A DNA stretch of 64,000 nt from Narthecium ossifragum (GCA_963920575.1 OY986970.1:21707274-21771273); one strand, 5' to 3'; counted from the stretch's first letter, positions 32,435-45,634 are shown. Translations and numbers: made by a program. The notes: generated by a model not told the origin, from the sequence alone.

Positions 32435-33927
32435 TGACATCGCTCAATTGTGTCACGCACAGCGGTCACGGTGCAGTACATCATAAGAGAGGTCGAACCC
32501 ACAGAGAGACAAGCAGGAAAGATCCAGAAACACATATAACAATGTATCGAAAACAATCAAGAGCGTAAAAGTTAAGAAAGTAGATCGAAGATGTAACGGT
32601 AAAATAAAGGTAACAAAGAAAATCAGGATTTGGTTAAGGCTAGGCATCGGGAATCACTTCACTCAGACTTAGGTTCTTCTTCTACCAATGGTTCATTCAA
32701 TACTCACTTAAGGGATTCACATGCCAATCACCTTAACCGGAAGATATGAAACTATAAACTTAACAAAATATATAAATGTCTCTTCCTACGATTGATTCTT
32801 CCTTATTATAGTTCTAACTTCATCCAACCCAAACCTAAGAATACACGATACCGGCTGTCACTACAGGCAACGTGCAGCAAAAGTTCATCGGGACAAAGCC
32901 CTAACTCCATCTAACCGGATCTCTAAGAATACACAATACCAACTCTCACAATCGGCAATGCATAGCAAAGATTTCACGAGATAAAGTAGGTAAACAATAG
33001 ATAAAACTATGGGATTATAAGATCATGAAAGAAGCATGATTGGATTCATAATATTAATCATCCACATAGAAATCTATAATCTAAAAATAATCTTTGAAGA
33101 TCCAATACATAGAAAAGAGTTTAACAATAAAGATTAAAACTATGAACCATTGTTGGAGAAGAAACCCTAGTCCTCGCTAGATCATCCGTCCGCCATGCCC
33201 GCGGATTACTCGGCCATGGATGGAGATGTCTTCATCTTCTTCCTTTAGAAAACATCCAGAAAAGAGCCCCCAAAAACGTCCAAGAACTCCCCTTATATAA
33301 GGCCATGAAACCCTAGCTTTTATTTCAGCCTTTGGATTAAATCCGATGGCTCGTATTCAGATCCACCCGAGTAAGATCGATCCTTCCTTAAGTGTAGGAT
33401 CGATCCTTTGAAATCAACATCTTCAATTTCTGGCTGTGCCCGAGGAAGATCGATCCTTCCTTAGGTGTAGGATGGATCCTTCTCAGTAGGATGGATAGTA
33501 GGATGGATCCTTCTCAGTAGGATGGATAGTATGATCGATCCTTCTCAGTAGGATGGATAGTAGGATGGATCCTTCTAGGGAACATGATCGATCCGTCTTT
33601 CCTGAATATTTACTGTTTTGCCATCCAGACTGCGCCATCGGTACTAATATTGCCATAACTTCCTCTAGAAAACTCGGAAACACGAACCGTAAAATTCTCC
33701 AGAAACTAGACTTCAAGAGCTTTTCAACCATAGATGATATTTCATCTGGTGCATTCTAAAAAGGTACAGTTTTGGCGTTAAAGACCCATCTTTGCTTCAA
33801 TTTCCTGCATAATACAAATAACTTTGTGAAGCAATATATACGGACGAAATCATCTATATTAATCATGAAAACTAAGCAAATAAGCTTCTCTTAGTCATGT
33901 TCAGAGTGCACTTTCATGCACTCATCA
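32435..33927 (-). repeat. Athila 3' LTR (LTR A)
   Basis: 1493 bp. On the minus strand it starts TGATGAGTGCATGAAAG and has a TATA box (CTTATATAAGG near 33295). It carries fewer GGATCGATCC-type palindromes (33369-33595) than its partner LTR. It is about 130 bp shorter than the 5' LTR, nearly all of the difference in that array. Confidence 0.93.
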
Positions 33928-33940
33928 CACCCCCCAACCA
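33928..33940 (-). promoter_or_regulatory. Athila polypurine tract
   Basis: The minus strand reads CTGGTTGGGGGGTG just before the LTR start TGATGAG. Confidence 0.85.
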
Positions 33941-35142
33941 GCTTATTGCTAATCTCTAGCAATTCAAAGCGCATAAAATATAATTAACCACACTAACGGT
34001 TCAAGGATGTAGACATGAATGATAAAAATTCTGCTTTATCAAGTCAATAGTGTTCTATACAATACAAAGCATGAAAATTTCTTATACTTATATACATACT
34101 ACCAACACATGAAATCAACTTCTACACATCAAACATGCTAAATACCATCCAGAAGAACACATGTGACGTGACAAATAAATGTTACGTACGGAAGCAACTT
34201 CTACCCACCATTAGTCCAAACACACTACTATCTTCATGACAAATCATCCAGCCCTCACACTTTGAGTACATCATGCTCTTTCTTTCTCTTTTTCTTTTCA
34301 ACTATCAGACACTTTGCCTTTTTACGCGAGCACTCTCCGCTTCTTGAGGCGCAGAGACCCGGTTACTTAGCAAAACACTTAATAGTTTTTTTTAGCTATT
34401 AGTGGTTCTACCTTTTTACGCGAGCTTCCCGCTTCCTGAGGCAAGAACACCCGGTTACTTAGTAGATCACTTAATAGTCGTTTAGGCATAGCTTGATAAA
34501 GCTCCAGAACGTTTTCTTTTTTTTTTCTTTTTTTTCCCTCTACATGCAATACTCAACACTAGCTAATGCTGAAATCATTGTCTAGATTGACAATAGCATG
34601 CTCATTCCTCTTGTGAGTATAATTGCCACTGCACGTAAAGTGTTCGTGTGTAAATCACATGATGTTCTACCTTCATGTTATCATGCATGCAATCAATGTA
34701 TAGGCCAATCCATCTGAAAGCAACATGTATAATCAGCATAAAAATTTCAGCTCATGTATAATTTCTAGCAACATGCTCAATTCAACACTATTAAACCCAC
34801 AAAGTAGCATGCATAAGGTCATACATGCCTACACCCCCCAACTTGAAATTCACATTGTCCTTAATGTGTGCTAAGTATGGCAAGAGAATAAAATAGGGTG
34901 CAAGTTGAAATGGCAAATAAAATAGATAACAATTATAAATCGATATAGAAGCGAGGCCACATGACAGAATATATGAAATCTTGCACATGGCTCTTCATTG
35001 TGGCTGAATTTCACAAGCAAGGAAGACAGAAATCCAAGCATCCTAAAAACATAAAATAGCAAACAAAAGAAAATGAGAATGAAAGCAAACAAAGTAAAAC
35101 AATCTAACCTAAATAAAATAGAAATAATAAATAAGAACAAGA
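33941..35142 (-). other. Athila 3' internal non-coding region
   Basis: About 1.2 kb between integrase and the 3' LTR without a credible ORF. Athila elements may carry an env-like ORF here; none is recognisable. Two diverged copies of a CCTTTTTACGCGAGC...CCCGGTTACTTAG block (near 34315 and 34410) form a direct repeat. Confidence 0.6.
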
Positions 35143-37093
35143 TCATCTCTCGTAGACAGGGTCTACGAGAGAAACGGTGTGCTCCTCAGGGTCCACTTTC
35201 TCTGGAATCTGTTTCAAACGCTGTCCATTAACCGTAAACAGCCTCCCATCCTTTGGGTCTTCAACTTCCATAGCCCCATTCTCAAATATTATGCTAACGG
35301 TGAAGGGGCCTGTCCAGCGTGATCTCAGCTTCCCATGATGTAAGTGTAGCCGCGCGTCATACAGATAAGCTTGTTGTCCTACTTTAAACGTCTTTCGCAG
35401 GATCTTCTTGTCATGGTAGGCCTCTGTCTTTGCCTTGAAGATCCTGGAACTCTCATAAGCATCATTCCGGAGTTCTTCCAACTCAGACAGCTGGAGTTTC
35501 CGTTCCTGACCTGTAGTATCCAAAGTAAAATTTAGTGTCTTAATAGCCCAATATGCCTTATGTTCTAATTCGACTGGAAGATGGCATGGTTTTCCATAAA
35601 CTAGGTGAAATGGTGACATCCCCAGGGTAGTCTTGTAAGCAGTACGATAGGCCTACAATGCATCTGATAGCCTCAACGACCAGTCCTTTCGATTGGGACT
35701 CACTGTCTTCTCTAAAATTTGCTTGATCTCCCTATTGGTTAGTTCAGCTTGACCATTTGTCTGTAGATGATAAGCAGTGGAAATCTTATGTGTGACTCCA
35801 TACCTGCGCATCAAAGCCTCAAAGGAGCGATTACAAAAGTGTGATCCCTGGTCACTAATAATAACTCAAGGAGTACCAAACCGGGATAAAATATGCTCTT
35901 TAAGAAACTTGATGACAGTGGAATGATCATTATTTCTACATGCAATAGCCTCCACCCACTTAGACACGTTCCACATCCAACAATATATATAAATAACCAA
36001 AAGAAGAAGGAAAGGGTCTCATAAAATCTATACCCCAACAATCAAAAATCTCTACAGCTTGAATGGGATTCAAAGGCATCATATGTCTCATAGATAATGC
36101 TCCTAACGTTAGGCATCTATCATAGAATCTGCAGAAAATGTTAACATCACGAAACATAGTAGGGCAATAAAAACCAAATTGAAGAATTTTAGCAGCAGTC
36201 TTTTTTATCGAAAAATGGCCTCCACATGCATGAGAGTGACAAAATGTAACGATGCTTTCTATTTCACAATCAGGAACACAACGACGCATGATCTGGTCAG
36301 GACAATACTTAAACAGACAAGGATCATCCCAATAAAATTTCTTTACTTCAACAAAAAATCTACGCTTATCATGCGTACTCGAAAAGGAAGGGATCTCACC
36401 TGTCGCCAAATAATTGACAATATGTGCATACCAGGGCAATCGTGCAACTGAAAAGAGTAGCTCATAAGGGAAGTCATCCATGATTGGTGGCTCATTTTCC
36501 GCTACTTCCACCATCAACCTCGATAGGTCATCAGCGACAACGTTCTCCACACCCTTTTTATCTTTCATAGAAATATCAAATTCCTGTAAGATTAATATCC
36601 AACGAATTAGACGTGCTTTAGCATCCTTCTTGATGAGAAGGTACTTAAGCGCGACATGATCAGTGAAAATAGTGATAGTAGAACCAATGAAATAAGCACG
36701 AAACTTGTCTAATGCAAAGACTATAGCTAACAGTTCTTTCTCGGTGGTAGAATAATTCATCTGTGCATTATTCAAGGTTCGGCTAGCATAGTGAATAACA
36801 TGAGGTTTACCATCTTTTCGTTGCCCTAAAAGAGCTCCTACAACAAAATCACTTGCATCACACATCAATTCAAAAGGAATGCTCCAATCGGGTGGTTGCA
36901 CAATAGGTGCGGAAGTCAATTTACCAATCAAGGCTTGAAAAGCCTCTTGACAAGCAATTGTCCACTCAAACGGAGTATCCTTTATCAAAAGATTACACAA
37001 AGGAAGAGCAATAGCAGAAAAGTTTTGAATGAATCTCCTGTAAAAACCAGCATGCCCTAGAAAGGATCTAACATCTTTAACAGTCTTTGGCAC
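35143..37093 (-). pseudogene. Athila RNase H and integrase
   Basis: On the minus strand, from 37093 down: end of RT (VRSFLGHAGFYRRFIQNFS), RNase H (FELMCDASDFVVGALLGQ, STTEKELLAIVFALDKFR, IFTDHVALKYLL), integrase zinc finger (CHSHACGGHFS followed by CRFYDRC), and the integrase core with Asp (WGIDFMRPF), Asp (ISDQGSHF) and Glu (ELTNREIK). The C-terminal part is [10 protein letters not shown] onward to 35143. The frame breaks near 35955 (frameshift) and has stops near 35868 and 35654. It cannot give an intact integrase. Confidence 0.9.
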
Positions 37094-38010
37094 AGGAAGC
37101 TTTGAGATGAGATCGATTTTTTATCGATCCATCTCAATGCCTCTGGAAGAGACTATGTGGCCCAACACAATGCATGAGGGCACCATGAAGTGACACTTTT
37201 CCCAATTAAGCACAAGGTGTTTCTCTTCACACCTGACCAATACTCTCTTTAAGTTATTCAAGCATGCATCAAAAGTATTATCAAATATAGTCAAATCATC
37301 CATATATACTTGCATTCCTCGATCATATCAGCAAACATATTCATCACACAACGCTGAAAAGTAGCAGGAGCATTACATAATCCAAATGGCATTTTATGAA
37401 AAGCATAAGTACCAAAATAACATGTAAAAGTAGTTTTTTCCTGATCTTCTAAAGCAATCTCAATCTGATAATATCCAGAATAACCATCAAGAAAACAATA
37501 AAAAGGATGTCCAGCTACTCTCTTTAAAATCTGGTCTAGAAAAGGCAATGGAAAATGATCCTTACGGGTGGCAGCATTCAATTTTCTATAATCTATACAC
37601 ATACGCCATCATGTCACCAATTTAGTGGGGACAAAGTCGCCACTTTCATTTTTAACAACGGTGACACCATATTTTTTAGGCACAACCTGTGTAGGACTCA
37701 CCCATTTGCTATCAGCAATGGGGTAGATGATCCCTGCATCTAATAATTTCAACACTATAATTTTTACTATCTCTTTCATTGTAGGGTTCAACCTACGCTG
37801 AGGATCCCTACGAGGTACAGCCCCCTGTTCAAGATTAATCATATGGGAACATATCAAGAGACTAATACCTTTCAGATCTGCTATACTCCATCCAATAGCT
37901 GATTTATGGTCATTTAAAATGCTGAGTAATTGCTCACCTTGCTCTGCAGTTAATGCTGAAGAAATAATAACTGGATATGTATCACCTGGACCAAGATGGG
38001 CATGCTTCAA
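37094..38010 (-). pseudogene. Athila reverse transcriptase
   Basis: The minus strand encodes a gypsy-type RT: KLLDAGIIYPIADSKWVSPT, then a TGA stop (near 37608), then MCIDYRKLNAATRKDHFPLP, FLDGYSGYYQI, FGLCNAPATFQRC, a frameshift near 37310, and QVYMDDLTIF with the catalytic YMDD. A further stop follows GIEMDR at about 37121. The domain order and residues are those of active relatives, but as read the frame is broken three times. Confidence 0.9.
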
Positions 38011-39096
38011 TCCTTATGGAAGCGGCTTCAGGTCCAGCTTGGGCGGCTCTACTGCTGATGGTGTTGGTGGTTGTCCTCTTTCGAGCAGTTGTTCAAACTT
38101 TGGATTCCATGGACCTGCAAACGAACAATGTTCAAAATTTTTGCACATACCATCAACATCAACATTTTCATCCAAATCTAATTCAAGAAAATTAATTTAA
38201 GTTGTAGCAAACTCCTATTCAGTGAGCAAATCAATATGGTAAGTCTGATGGCATTTATCATCCTCATCATGCTGCTTAGCAACATTAAAAACATTAATTT
38301 CTAAAGTCATATTCCCAAAAGTTAACTTCATTAAGTCATTTCTGTAATTAATTATAGCATTAGCAGTAGCAAGAAACGGTCTACCTAAAATAATAGGAAT
38401 TCTAGAATCAACAGTTACTACAACCTGAGTATCAAAGACTAAGAAATCAATAGGATAATAAAATTTATCTATTTGAACAAGCACATCCTCAACTACTCCT
38501 CGTGGAGTCTTCGTGGATCTATCTGCCAATTGCAAAATCACAGATGTCGACTTAATCTGCCCTAAACCAAGTTGCAAGTAAACAGAATATGGCATCAAAT
38601 TAACACTTGCACCAAGATCTAATAAAGCTTGTCCTACTTCATGTTCTCCAATGAAATAAGACACAGTAGGATAGCCAGGATCCTAATATTTAGGAGGAAT
38701 CCTATGCTGAAGCAGTGCACAAACCTGTTCTGTTAAAAATGCAGTTTTGTTTACATGATGTCGTCTCTTCATAGTGCATAAATCTTTAATCACTTTAGCA
38801 TATGTAGAAATTTGCTTAATAACATGCAAAAGAGGAAGGTTTACCTTGACTTGCCGAAGATGCTCCAAAACCTCACTGTTGGGCTCCATAGTCAATTTAG
38901 TGGATTTCAATGCCTGAGGGAAAGGGACACGTACCTTAAAGTCACATGGTGTAGGGCCATCTGGATGATCGGCCTCTGCATGGTTCTCCTCAATCCGGTC
39001 CTCTTCTTCAGCAACATTAGGAGGTTCAGTGGGCTCTTTTGAAGGGTTTTTTGTTGTTTTCCCGCTTCTTGTAGTTACGACGTTCATCTCCTTCAC
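38011..39096 (-). pseudogene. Athila protease and linker
   Basis: The minus strand has a linker (VTTRSGKTTKNPSKEPTEPP, FKVRVPFPQALK) and an aspartic protease (QALLDLGASVNLMPYSVY, LQLADRSTKTPRG, IPIILGRPFLATANAIINY). A TAG at about 38683 and a TGA/TAA after LLTE at 38215 interrupt it. The catalytic motif DLGA replaces the more usual DTGA/DSGA, as is common in Athila. It is homologous to the fragment at 1-1373. Confidence 0.88.
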
Positions 39097-39647
39097 ATTA
39101 TTTTGCTCAATACTAAATACCTGAGCCTATTGAGGTTGAGCTGGGAACTTTCCTCGTTCATGCACGCTCAAAGAATTGATCAGCTTCGTGATCTGGCTCT
39201 TGATCTCCTACACATCCTCCTTTCTTTCCTTAGATTCCTGCACAATCATAGATTTCAGTTCCTGTAAACTGTCATTAAATGTAGGCCTAGGAAAACCAGA
39301 TGTATTATAAGGATGGTTAGAAAAAGGCTTATTAGGTAGCGGTTGATGATGCTCGTTGCTTTGTGGAGCATTCGACTTCCAGCTGAAGTTCGGATGCTCT
39401 CGCCATCCTGGATTATACGTTTCCGAGTAAGGGGTGTACGGCCTCCTGAATCCACCTACCGCGTTGCAATGCTCGTCGTACACACCTCTCATCTCAACAT
39501 AAGTAGAGCAACCATCGATCTGGTGGTCTACGCCCTGACAGATCACACACGACCCAGCCGGCCTTGTAGGTTCGTTGTATGGAGAGGTCCGAGCTGCCAT
39601 CATATCTTTAGTCTTTAATAGTTCCAACTCCTTTGTTAGACTCTCCA

Positions 39648-42093
39648 TGTCGCGCCCCGACTCGCGAAAGCCCAACCGGGCCGGGCGACGCGAACCGAAG
39701 CCTAACAAACCGCGGAAAAATATTGGCGAGGGTTCCCTCTAACCTATTGGTCTCCCTAACAATTCATCACAAACACCCTCAATTTAAAAAGACATAATTA
39801 AATTACAAACCTCGAACCTCATATTACAAACCCAAGTGAATTTAATATACATATCCTCGGAGAGGGTAAGATTCAAATACAACATTTATACTCCCGTAGG
39901 AGACTAACTAACCAAGGTTTAAAAACTGTAAAAGATCACCACCTCTCAGACTCCGGCTGGCGTCGCCGCACCGCCGACCAACTTTCCGGTAGGGGGCACA
40001 AAGGAAGAACTGACGCCTGCACCAGCAAAATGCAGCCCTAGTAGGAGTGAGCACTAAGCTAAGTAGGGTTCTACACTATGACACACAGAAGGAAGAGGGA
40101 AATGCAACAGTGTCGCCCTCAACTAAGACCTGGGTGTATACATGGGTCCCATAACCCCACCGCGTGTCCCTGAGACATGGTCTTCCAGCCGAGCTGGTCA
40201 CATGTCAGGTCACACTTAGTAGCAGGAAATAACATTGCTAGCCCACAAGCAGGTAACGGCACTGCAGGCGGGAAACTACACCGCTAAGTAGTCAACCTCT
40301 CTACTCAAGGGTCAACACAGTGGGACACCGCCTACACCTCAGCATCCGACTCGAGGCCGACACGACCTCTATAATCATCAAGCAACATGTGTACCAGTCA
40401 TCTAAGCCTATCATCAAGTTTGACTGGACACCACAATTCAAACCGGGTCCAAACTACCCAACCCCGATCCTAGGGCTAAGTCCGAGCTTCCAGCCTCGGG
40501 ACGGCGACCCACAGATCACCCACGCCCTAAACAATGCAACTAATGCACAACAAAGAAATGCATATTATGAACATACGCAGACAAGAGGATAGGCATGCAA
40601 CAGTATGATAAAACAGCATACAAGTCCAATTGGATCGCTGCAGCGGTACGACCAACCGCTGTCAGCCGATCCGCAGCGGGTCCCAGCATTACGACGGTAC
40701 CACGACCGTCAACTGCGAACTCCTGCAATGGGAAGCAACCCCGAAAACCTCGATGAACAGTAAAAATATAATATCATATGTTTGAACATATAATATTATA
40801 TAAAAACACCAAAAATTCTCTACATAGCAGCTAGTTGACCCCGTCGATCCGACATCCAAACGATGTCGGATTTGAGATCCAACTTTGATGCCAGTAGAGA
40901 AATATGCCGACATCAATATATCCAAAATCTAGAAACATCCAACGGCTGAATTAACGGGAAAACACTAATCAAAACCGCTAATCAAAACTAACTTACCATT
41001 GCTTGCTACAACGCAGCCCACAAGTGCGAAAATCATAACAAATCGTAGGAAAATCAGAAAATTATGAAATCAGTTGGGTTTGGGAGTAGGTTCCAAGATC
41101 TACAACGCTTATGTTCATCACAACCCAAGAACATGCACATACTGGTCGGAAAACTCGCTGCAAACTGGCTGTTCTTCAAGAACAGCAGAAACCGGAAAAT
41201 CCGAGATTAAACATGCTTAAATCCTACTAAACCCTCAACCAAAGCTTATGAAACTTAAACCAGAAATTATGTTAAGCAACATGTATCCAATAAAACAAAT
41301 ACAGCAAGATCTAACGGCTAGACTAAGAGAAACCCATTAAACAACTCTCGTAGGTAGAAAACCTATCGGAAACGCTAATCCTCAGCTGATTCCCCACTAA
41401 ACAGCCGCTAACCAAGCAACTAAACCATGCCAGGGATCTTCCTCACACCGCCACGGATCCAACGAGCCTTCAAGCTCCCAAAACGGTGGCCGGAGGAGGG
41501 AGAAAGGAGGCGAAGAAGGGGCTGCTAGAACAGGGGAAACAGAGCCCGCGGGAAGAAGAAGAAGGAAGGAAGAAGGAGGGGAAAGAGAAGAGGAAGAAGA
41601 GTGAGGGGGAAGGCTGGGGAAGGAGGGGAAAAGGGGAAGGAGAGGAGAGGAAGTCGTCTCTCCTCTGACAGCGGAGTGCGACCGCCACGACGGCCGTCCT
41701 CTCCAAGCTCAACCGCCAGGACTTTCTGGCATAGAAGGATCGATCTTCTTCTCAAAGAAGATCGATCTTCTTAGCAAGAAAAATCGATCGTCTAGCAAGG
41801 AAGATCGATCTCCTTTGCCCAGAAAGCCAAACTTGGGCTAAAACACAAGCCCAAGCCCGGATCTTCCGATCCCGGGTCCAGCTAACCATTCTAATCAAAC
41901 ACTAACACAAAACACGGTCAGTGTGTATACTCGCGGGTGTGAAACAAACCGATAAGGCATAATTTACCAAATTGCCCTTGCGGTCCAAGAAACAATGCGA
42001 TCCATCGGATCACGCGCTCGACGCGAAACAAACAAACGAGCCACGGGTCCGACCCAGCCGGTCGACCCAGGAGTAGAGGGACAGGTCCTCACA
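39648..42093 (-). mobile_element. Solo LTR, Del/Tekay-like, inside Athila gag
   Basis: 2446 bp with perfect 5-bp duplication CTCCA (39643-39647 and 42094-42098). On the minus strand it starts TGTGAGGACCTG and ends GGGGCGCGACA, like the solo LTR at 22309-24967 (TGTGAGGACCCG...GGGATGTGACA). It has no internal region. It contains GATCGATCTTC-type palindromes at 41735-41815 and an A/G-rich tract at 41500-41660. Confidence 0.9.
41735..41815. repeat. GATCGATC palindrome cluster in Del-like solo LTR
   Basis: Four copies in 80 bp: AAGGATCGATCTTC, GAAGATCGATCTTC, AAAATCGATCGTC and GGAAGATCGATCTCC. Confidence 0.85.
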
Positions 42094-43153
42094 CTCCACT
42101 TTAGCCTTGAGTCCATCCTTCTCCCGCAGCTGATAAATTCCTCCACCTTGTTGCTGCGGTGGTGGTTTGTTCCTATTTGTACTTTCTGTTGCACTCGGTC
42201 CAGTCCATGTATGAGCTTTCTCAGCAAGCTCAGTCAAGTATTCACTTGCTGCATGAGGATCTTTTTGCAAAAATTCACCATTACACAACATCTCAATAAA
42301 TTGGCGTTCTCTAACAGTTAAACCATCATAGAAATAACTAACAAGTATTCACGCTTGATACAAAGTTTCACTATCCTTCTGTGTGAAGGTCGAAATTTGT
42401 CTCTTAAGTGCATTGGTTTTGTACTGTAGGAAATACTTGTTGAAAAATATCTGTGTCATTTCATCCCAAAATCCTATAAATCGTGGCCTCAAGGAATATA
42501 ACCAACTCTTCGCTCTATCCTTCAGTGAGAAGGGAAAGAACTTAAGTCGAATCATGTCTAGTGCATCTGGTTGGCCACGGAAGGTCGCTAGTACTTCCTC
42601 AAACTCCCTAATATGCACATATGGATTTTCATTTTCCAACCCAAGAAAGGTAGGAAGCAACTGAATCATGTCATGTTTAAAGTCAACATGTGCTGCATTA
42701 GGTGGAAACATGATGCATGAAGGTGTAGCAGTGCGTGTGGGATGCAAATATTCTTGCAAACTCCTAGGAGCTTGTTCTTCCTCGTGCTCAGCCATAATGA
42801 AAGTATAATGTGAAGTTTGTAACTGTGTGCCAAAGAGATCAGCAATATATATCTCACTATCAGACGTTTCAAAATCACCCTCGGGGCTTCTAGCAAATCT
42901 GCCTAGTTCGTCTCTATATCGAGGCATACACCAACAAACACGCAATCCAAAAGATCCAAACCAACGAAAGAAAATAGGCAAAAACAATAATTAAAACTAA
43001 GCTTACTAACCAAAACCGAATAAAAGAAAACAATCCTAATAGAGAAGAAAAATCAAAGACGAAATAAAAAAATAAAGACTAAAGAAAATGAACGAAGTTA
43101 CTGCTTTCGATGTCTACAATCACTGTAATCTGATTCTGGCGCTTTTCTGAACC

Positions 43154-43174
43154 GTCTCCCTAGCAACGGCGCCA
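43154..43174 (-). promoter_or_regulatory. Athila primer-binding site
   Basis: The minus strand reads TGGCGCCGTTGCTAGGGAG a few bases after the LTR end. This is the site usual in Athila/Tat elements. Confidence 0.88.
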
Positions 43175-43179
43175 ATTTT

Positions 43180-44804
43180 TGATGTCGCTCAAATGTGTCA
43201 CACACAACGGTCGCGGTGCAGTACAACATAAGAAAGGTCGAACCCACAGAGAGACAAGTAGGAAAGATCCAGAAACACAGATAACAATGTATCGAAAACA
43301 ATTAAGAGCGTAAAAGTTAAGAAAGTAGATCGAAGATGTAACGGTAAAATAAAGGTAACAAAGAAAATCAGGATTTGGTTAAGGCTAGGCATCGGGAATC
43401 ACTTCACTCGGACTTAGGTTCTTCTTCTACCAATGGTTCATTCAATACTCACTTAAGGGATTCACATGCCAATCACCTTAACCGGAAGATATGAAACTAT
43501 AAACTTAACAAAATATATAAATGTCTCTTCCTACGATTGATTCTTCCTTATTATAGTTCTAACTTCATCCAACCCAAACCTAAGAATACACGATACCGGC
43601 TGTCACTACAGGCAACGCGCAGCAAAAGTTCATCGGGACAAAGCCCTAACTCCATCTAACCGGATCTCTAAGAATACACAATACCAACTCTCACAATCGG
43701 CAATGCATAGCAAAGATTTCACGAGATAAAGTAGGTAAACAATAGATAAAACTATGGGATTATAAGATCATGAAAGAAGCATGATTGGATTCATAATATT
43801 AATCATCCACATAGAAATCTATAATCTAAAAATAATCTTTGAAGATCCAATACATAGAAAAGAGTTTAACAATAAAGATTAAAACTATGAACCATTGTTG
43901 GAGAAGAAACCCTAGTCCTCGCTAGATCATCCGTCCGCCATGCCCGCGGATTACTCGGCCATGGATGGAGATGTCTTCATCTTCTTCCTTTAGAAAACAT
44001 CCAGAAAAGAGCCCCCAAAAACGTCCAAGAACTCCCCTTATATAAGGCCATGAAACCCTAGCTTTTATTTCAGCCTTTGGATTAAATCTGATGGCTCGTA
44101 TTCAGATCCGCCCGAGTAAGATCGATCCTTCCTTAAGTGTAGGATCGATCCTTTGAAATCAACATCTTCAATTTCTGGCTGTGCCCGAGGAAGATCGATC
44201 CTTCCTTAGGTGTAGGATGGATCCTTCTCAGTAGGATGGATAGTAGGATGGATCCTTCTCAGTAGAATTGATGGTAGGATCGATCCTTCTCAGTAGGATG
44301 GATCCTTCCATAGAGTAGGATGGATCCTTCTATAAGAGAAAGATCGATCCTTCTCCTCAATATTCTCGAGTGAAAGGAGGATCGATCCTTCTGTGATCAT
44401 CCGAATAGTGTGTGTTCTGTCAGGTATGTCTGCATAAAAGGATCGATCCTTCTAAGGAACATGATCGATCCATCTTTCCTGAGTATTTACTGTTTTGTCA
44501 TCCAGACTGCGCAATCAGTACTAATATTGCCATAACGTCCTCTAGAAAACTCAGAATCACGAACCGTAAAATTCTTCAGAAACTAGACTTCAAGAGCTCT
44601 CCAACCATATATGATACTTCATCTGGTTCGTTCCAAGAAGGTATAGTTTTGGCGCTAAAGACCCATCTTTGCTTCATTTTCCTGCATAATACAAATAACT
44701 TTGTGAAGCAACATATACAGACGAAATCATCTATATTAATCATGAAAACTAAACAAATAAGCTGCTTTTAGTCATGTTCAGAGTGCACTTTCATGCACTC
44801 ATCA
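43180..44804 (-). repeat. Athila 5' LTR (LTR B)
   Basis: 1625 bp; minus strand TGATGAGTGCATG to GAGCGACATCA. The TATA box CTTATATAAGG is at about 44036-44050. Upstream of it, at 44106-44470, are about ten GGATCGATCC or GGATGGATCC palindromes. Confidence 0.93.
44106..44470. repeat. GGATCGATCC palindrome array in Athila LTR promoter
   Basis: AAGGATCGATCC-type sites recur about ten times, 60-430 bp upstream of the TATA box. The partner LTR (33369-33595) has lost or never gained a block of about 130 bp of this array. The solo relative at 50362-52156 has a related cluster at 51690-51820. Confidence 0.9.
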
Positions 44805-44896
44805 GGGGGGTATACAAAGGTTAATTCGTTATTTATACCTTATCATGTTTCACCAATCGAGATGTTCATTGTTTTTTCTTTTTTTTCTCAATGCAG

Positions 44897-45548
44897 GAAC
44901 ACCAACCACTCAAGATCTATTCACAAGGCTCCTCAACCGAAAAATGAGATGGCGTTAGTAGGCAAGATTTTCAGCATGCCTTGCATGCTATCGGTTTAGA
45001 ACATTTGGTGAAGTGTTCGTACAATAACATTAACAGTGCCCTGATGTTGGCATTTATCAAGAGATGGAATCCAGAGACGAATACATTCCACCTACCTTGC
45101 GAGGAGATGATGATTACTCTAACAGATGCCATCCGCTTAGTGGGCATCCCTATCATGGGCAGGCCATTAGAAGAGTGCAAGCTGAAAGTATCCCAGTAAA
45201 TTGAGCTTATGAAGGATAATCTTGGGGTTAGTGAATCGGAGGCCACATGCCAATTAGATGGGAGAGGGTTTTCAATTAATATGAAATGGCTAAGAAAAGA
45301 GTGCACGGTCCGTAAGGTCGGCTTAGAGTGCTCGGTCAAGGCATACCTCATATATATGCTGGGTTGCACCTTGTTTTGCGACAAGTTGGGGTTGAAGGTA
45401 CACGTGTCCTATCTTCTTACTCTCACAGACTTGACTACTATGCATGAGTATACATGACGTGTCGTGGGCAGTATACTTGTATCAGATGCTTGCCTCCGCA
45501 AGTCGATGGGGAACAAAGGCCATTGGTGAATACTTGACTTTGTTAGAG
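44897..45548 (+). pseudogene. MULE2 mobile-domain gene, exon 2
   Basis: After acceptor CAATGCAG the exon encodes FIKRWNPETNTFHLPCEEMM, IRLVGIPIMGRPLEE, LRKECTVRKVGLECSVKAYL and YMLGCTLFCDKLG, matching exon 4 of MULE1. It has a TAA at about 45197. Near 45455 a TGA and a frame change lead into YLYQMLASASRWGTKAIGEY (MULE1: YLYRHLGTASRWATKQIGGY). Donor GAG|GTATGT follows. Confidence 0.85.
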
Positions 45549-45634
45549 GTATGTAGTTTTAAAGTCACGGTAATCTGCTTTATGATATAATTTCGATAAT
45601 TATGACTGACCCATTTTTTTTATTATCAATGTAG

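Larger units (their letters stand above)
39208..42795 (-). pseudogene. Athila gag, split by a solo LTR
   Basis: Minus strand: MAEHEEEQAPRSLQEYL starts at about 42795, followed by the retrotransposon gag domain (MIQLLPTFLGLENENPYVHI, FPFSLKDRAKSWLYSL, FFNKYFL), a TGA after LYQA (42349), then FYDGLTVRERQFIEMLCNGE and AEKAHTWTGPSA. The frame is cut at KAKVE by the solo LTR at 39648-42093. It resumes with SLTKELELLKTKDM and a CCHC zinc knuckle (CVICQGVDHQIDGC). The segment before ILVSYFYDGL looks shortened compared with relatives. Confidence 0.88.
32435..44804 (-). mobile_element. Athila-type Ty3/gypsy retrotransposon, near full length
   Basis: LTRs at 32435-33927 and 43180-44804 flank gag, protease, reverse transcriptase, RNase H and integrase in that order on the minus strand. 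There is a primer-binding site next to the right LTR and a polypurine tract next to the left LTR. Polymerase motifs ([24 protein letters not shown]) are Athila-like. Coding parts have a handful of stops and frameshifts, so it is inactive, yet most of the LTR sequence is nearly identical between the two copies. It interrupts the first intron boundary of the MULE2 mobile-domain gene. A 2.4-kb solo LTR sits in gag. Confidence 0.95.
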
